From positions 1-5,609 of the forward strand of contig CAJUBZ010000040.1 of assembly GCA_910584795.1 (NCBI GenBank): a DNA stretch of 5,609 nucleotides. The letters are read 5' to 3'. The notes under the pieces are model-generated. The model worked only from the letters and a program-made list of their open reading frames with translations, did not search any database and had not been told where the DNA came from. This document shows positions 5,532-5,609 of this stretch, in pieces. Position 1 is the stretch's first letter; each line of letters starts with the position of its first letter. Made by a program: the position numbers and the translations under genes. This DNA comes from an uncultured Eubacterium sp. (lineage in GTDB: Bacteria; Bacillota; Clostridia; Lachnospirales; Lachnospiraceae).

Positions 5532-5568
5532 AAAAAAAGATACGTGCCTCAAACTCGAAACACGTATC
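5532..5568 (-). terminator. Intrinsic terminator of a gene outside the window
   Basis: Read on the minus strand, a stem pairs 5557-5568 with 5539-5550: 8 Watson-Crick pairs (GATACGTG/CACGTATC), then two G-U and two further pairs, closing a 6-nt loop. Seven T residues (5538-5532) follow immediately. The two G-U pairs are valid only on this strand, which agrees with minus-strand transcription. It ends a transcript entering from beyond position 5609. The 41 bases between it and the window edge hold no coding end that can be assigned. Confidence 0.88.
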
Positions 5569-5609
5569 CACTACCCTCTTGTCTATCTTACTTATTGATA
5601 TACCATATT

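Noticed and set aside
5569..5609. 3' end of a gene entering from the right edge
   Set aside because: Two minus-strand frames close within the 41 bases and the third runs through the terminator; too little sequence remains to assign a gene end.
1..5609. CRISPR array, tRNA, rRNA or transposase gene
   Set aside because: No regularly spaced repeats, no tRNA-like cloverleaf with conserved arms, no rRNA-like sequence and no transposase motifs were seen. The three-way folds of elements 1 and 2 lack tRNA features.

Overview
This window looks like chromosome of a low-GC, Gram-positive-type Clostridia, most likely a Lachnospiraceae-like gut anaerobe. The basis is AT-rich intergenic DNA, strong AGGAGG-type ribosome binding sites, Bacillus-type sigma-A promoters, a short (448 aa) Firmicutes-type glucose-6-phosphate isomerase and a four-cysteine TSCPD protein of the TIGR03905 kind. 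The taxonomic call is inference from gene style, not a database match.

All six supported genes lie on the minus strand, so the window reads right to left. At the right edge (5532-5568) an intrinsic terminator ends a transcript that enters from outside. A promoter with two perfect hexamers (5313-5340) then drives an ABC-2 permease (4475-5278) and its ATPase (3723-4466). Together these resemble TagGH/Wzm-Wzt exporters of cell-surface polymers. A TTG-started four-cysteine TSCPD protein (3459-3704) and MTA/SAH nucleosidase mtnN (2653-3345) follow. A membrane protein of unknown function (1777-2505) comes next, and then pgi (209-1555), which has its own good promoter (1590-1618). The first three genes are tightly spaced (8 and 18 nt gaps) and surely form one operon. 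mtnN probably continues it, since no good promoter or terminator was found before it.

Functionally the window is mostly housekeeping: surface-polymer export, recycling of methylation by-products and central carbon metabolism. No defence system, CRISPR array, tRNA, rRNA or transposase gene was found.

The unexplained part is three structured palindromic elements, each 3' of a gene: about 5-109 (after pgi), 1647-1773 (after the unknown membrane gene) and 3377-3458 (starting at the base after the TSCPD stop codon). The first two fold into the same topology, an outer stem enclosing two hairpins (a three-way junction), with unrelated stem sequences. The second is also flanked by 8-bp direct repeats set symmetrically 4 nt outside its outer stem, as in a miniature mobile element. 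The second and third share the same 10-base hairpin apex. None has the U-tract of an intrinsic terminator. They are the best candidates here for something undescribed: a dispersed, structure-conserved intergenic repeat family.
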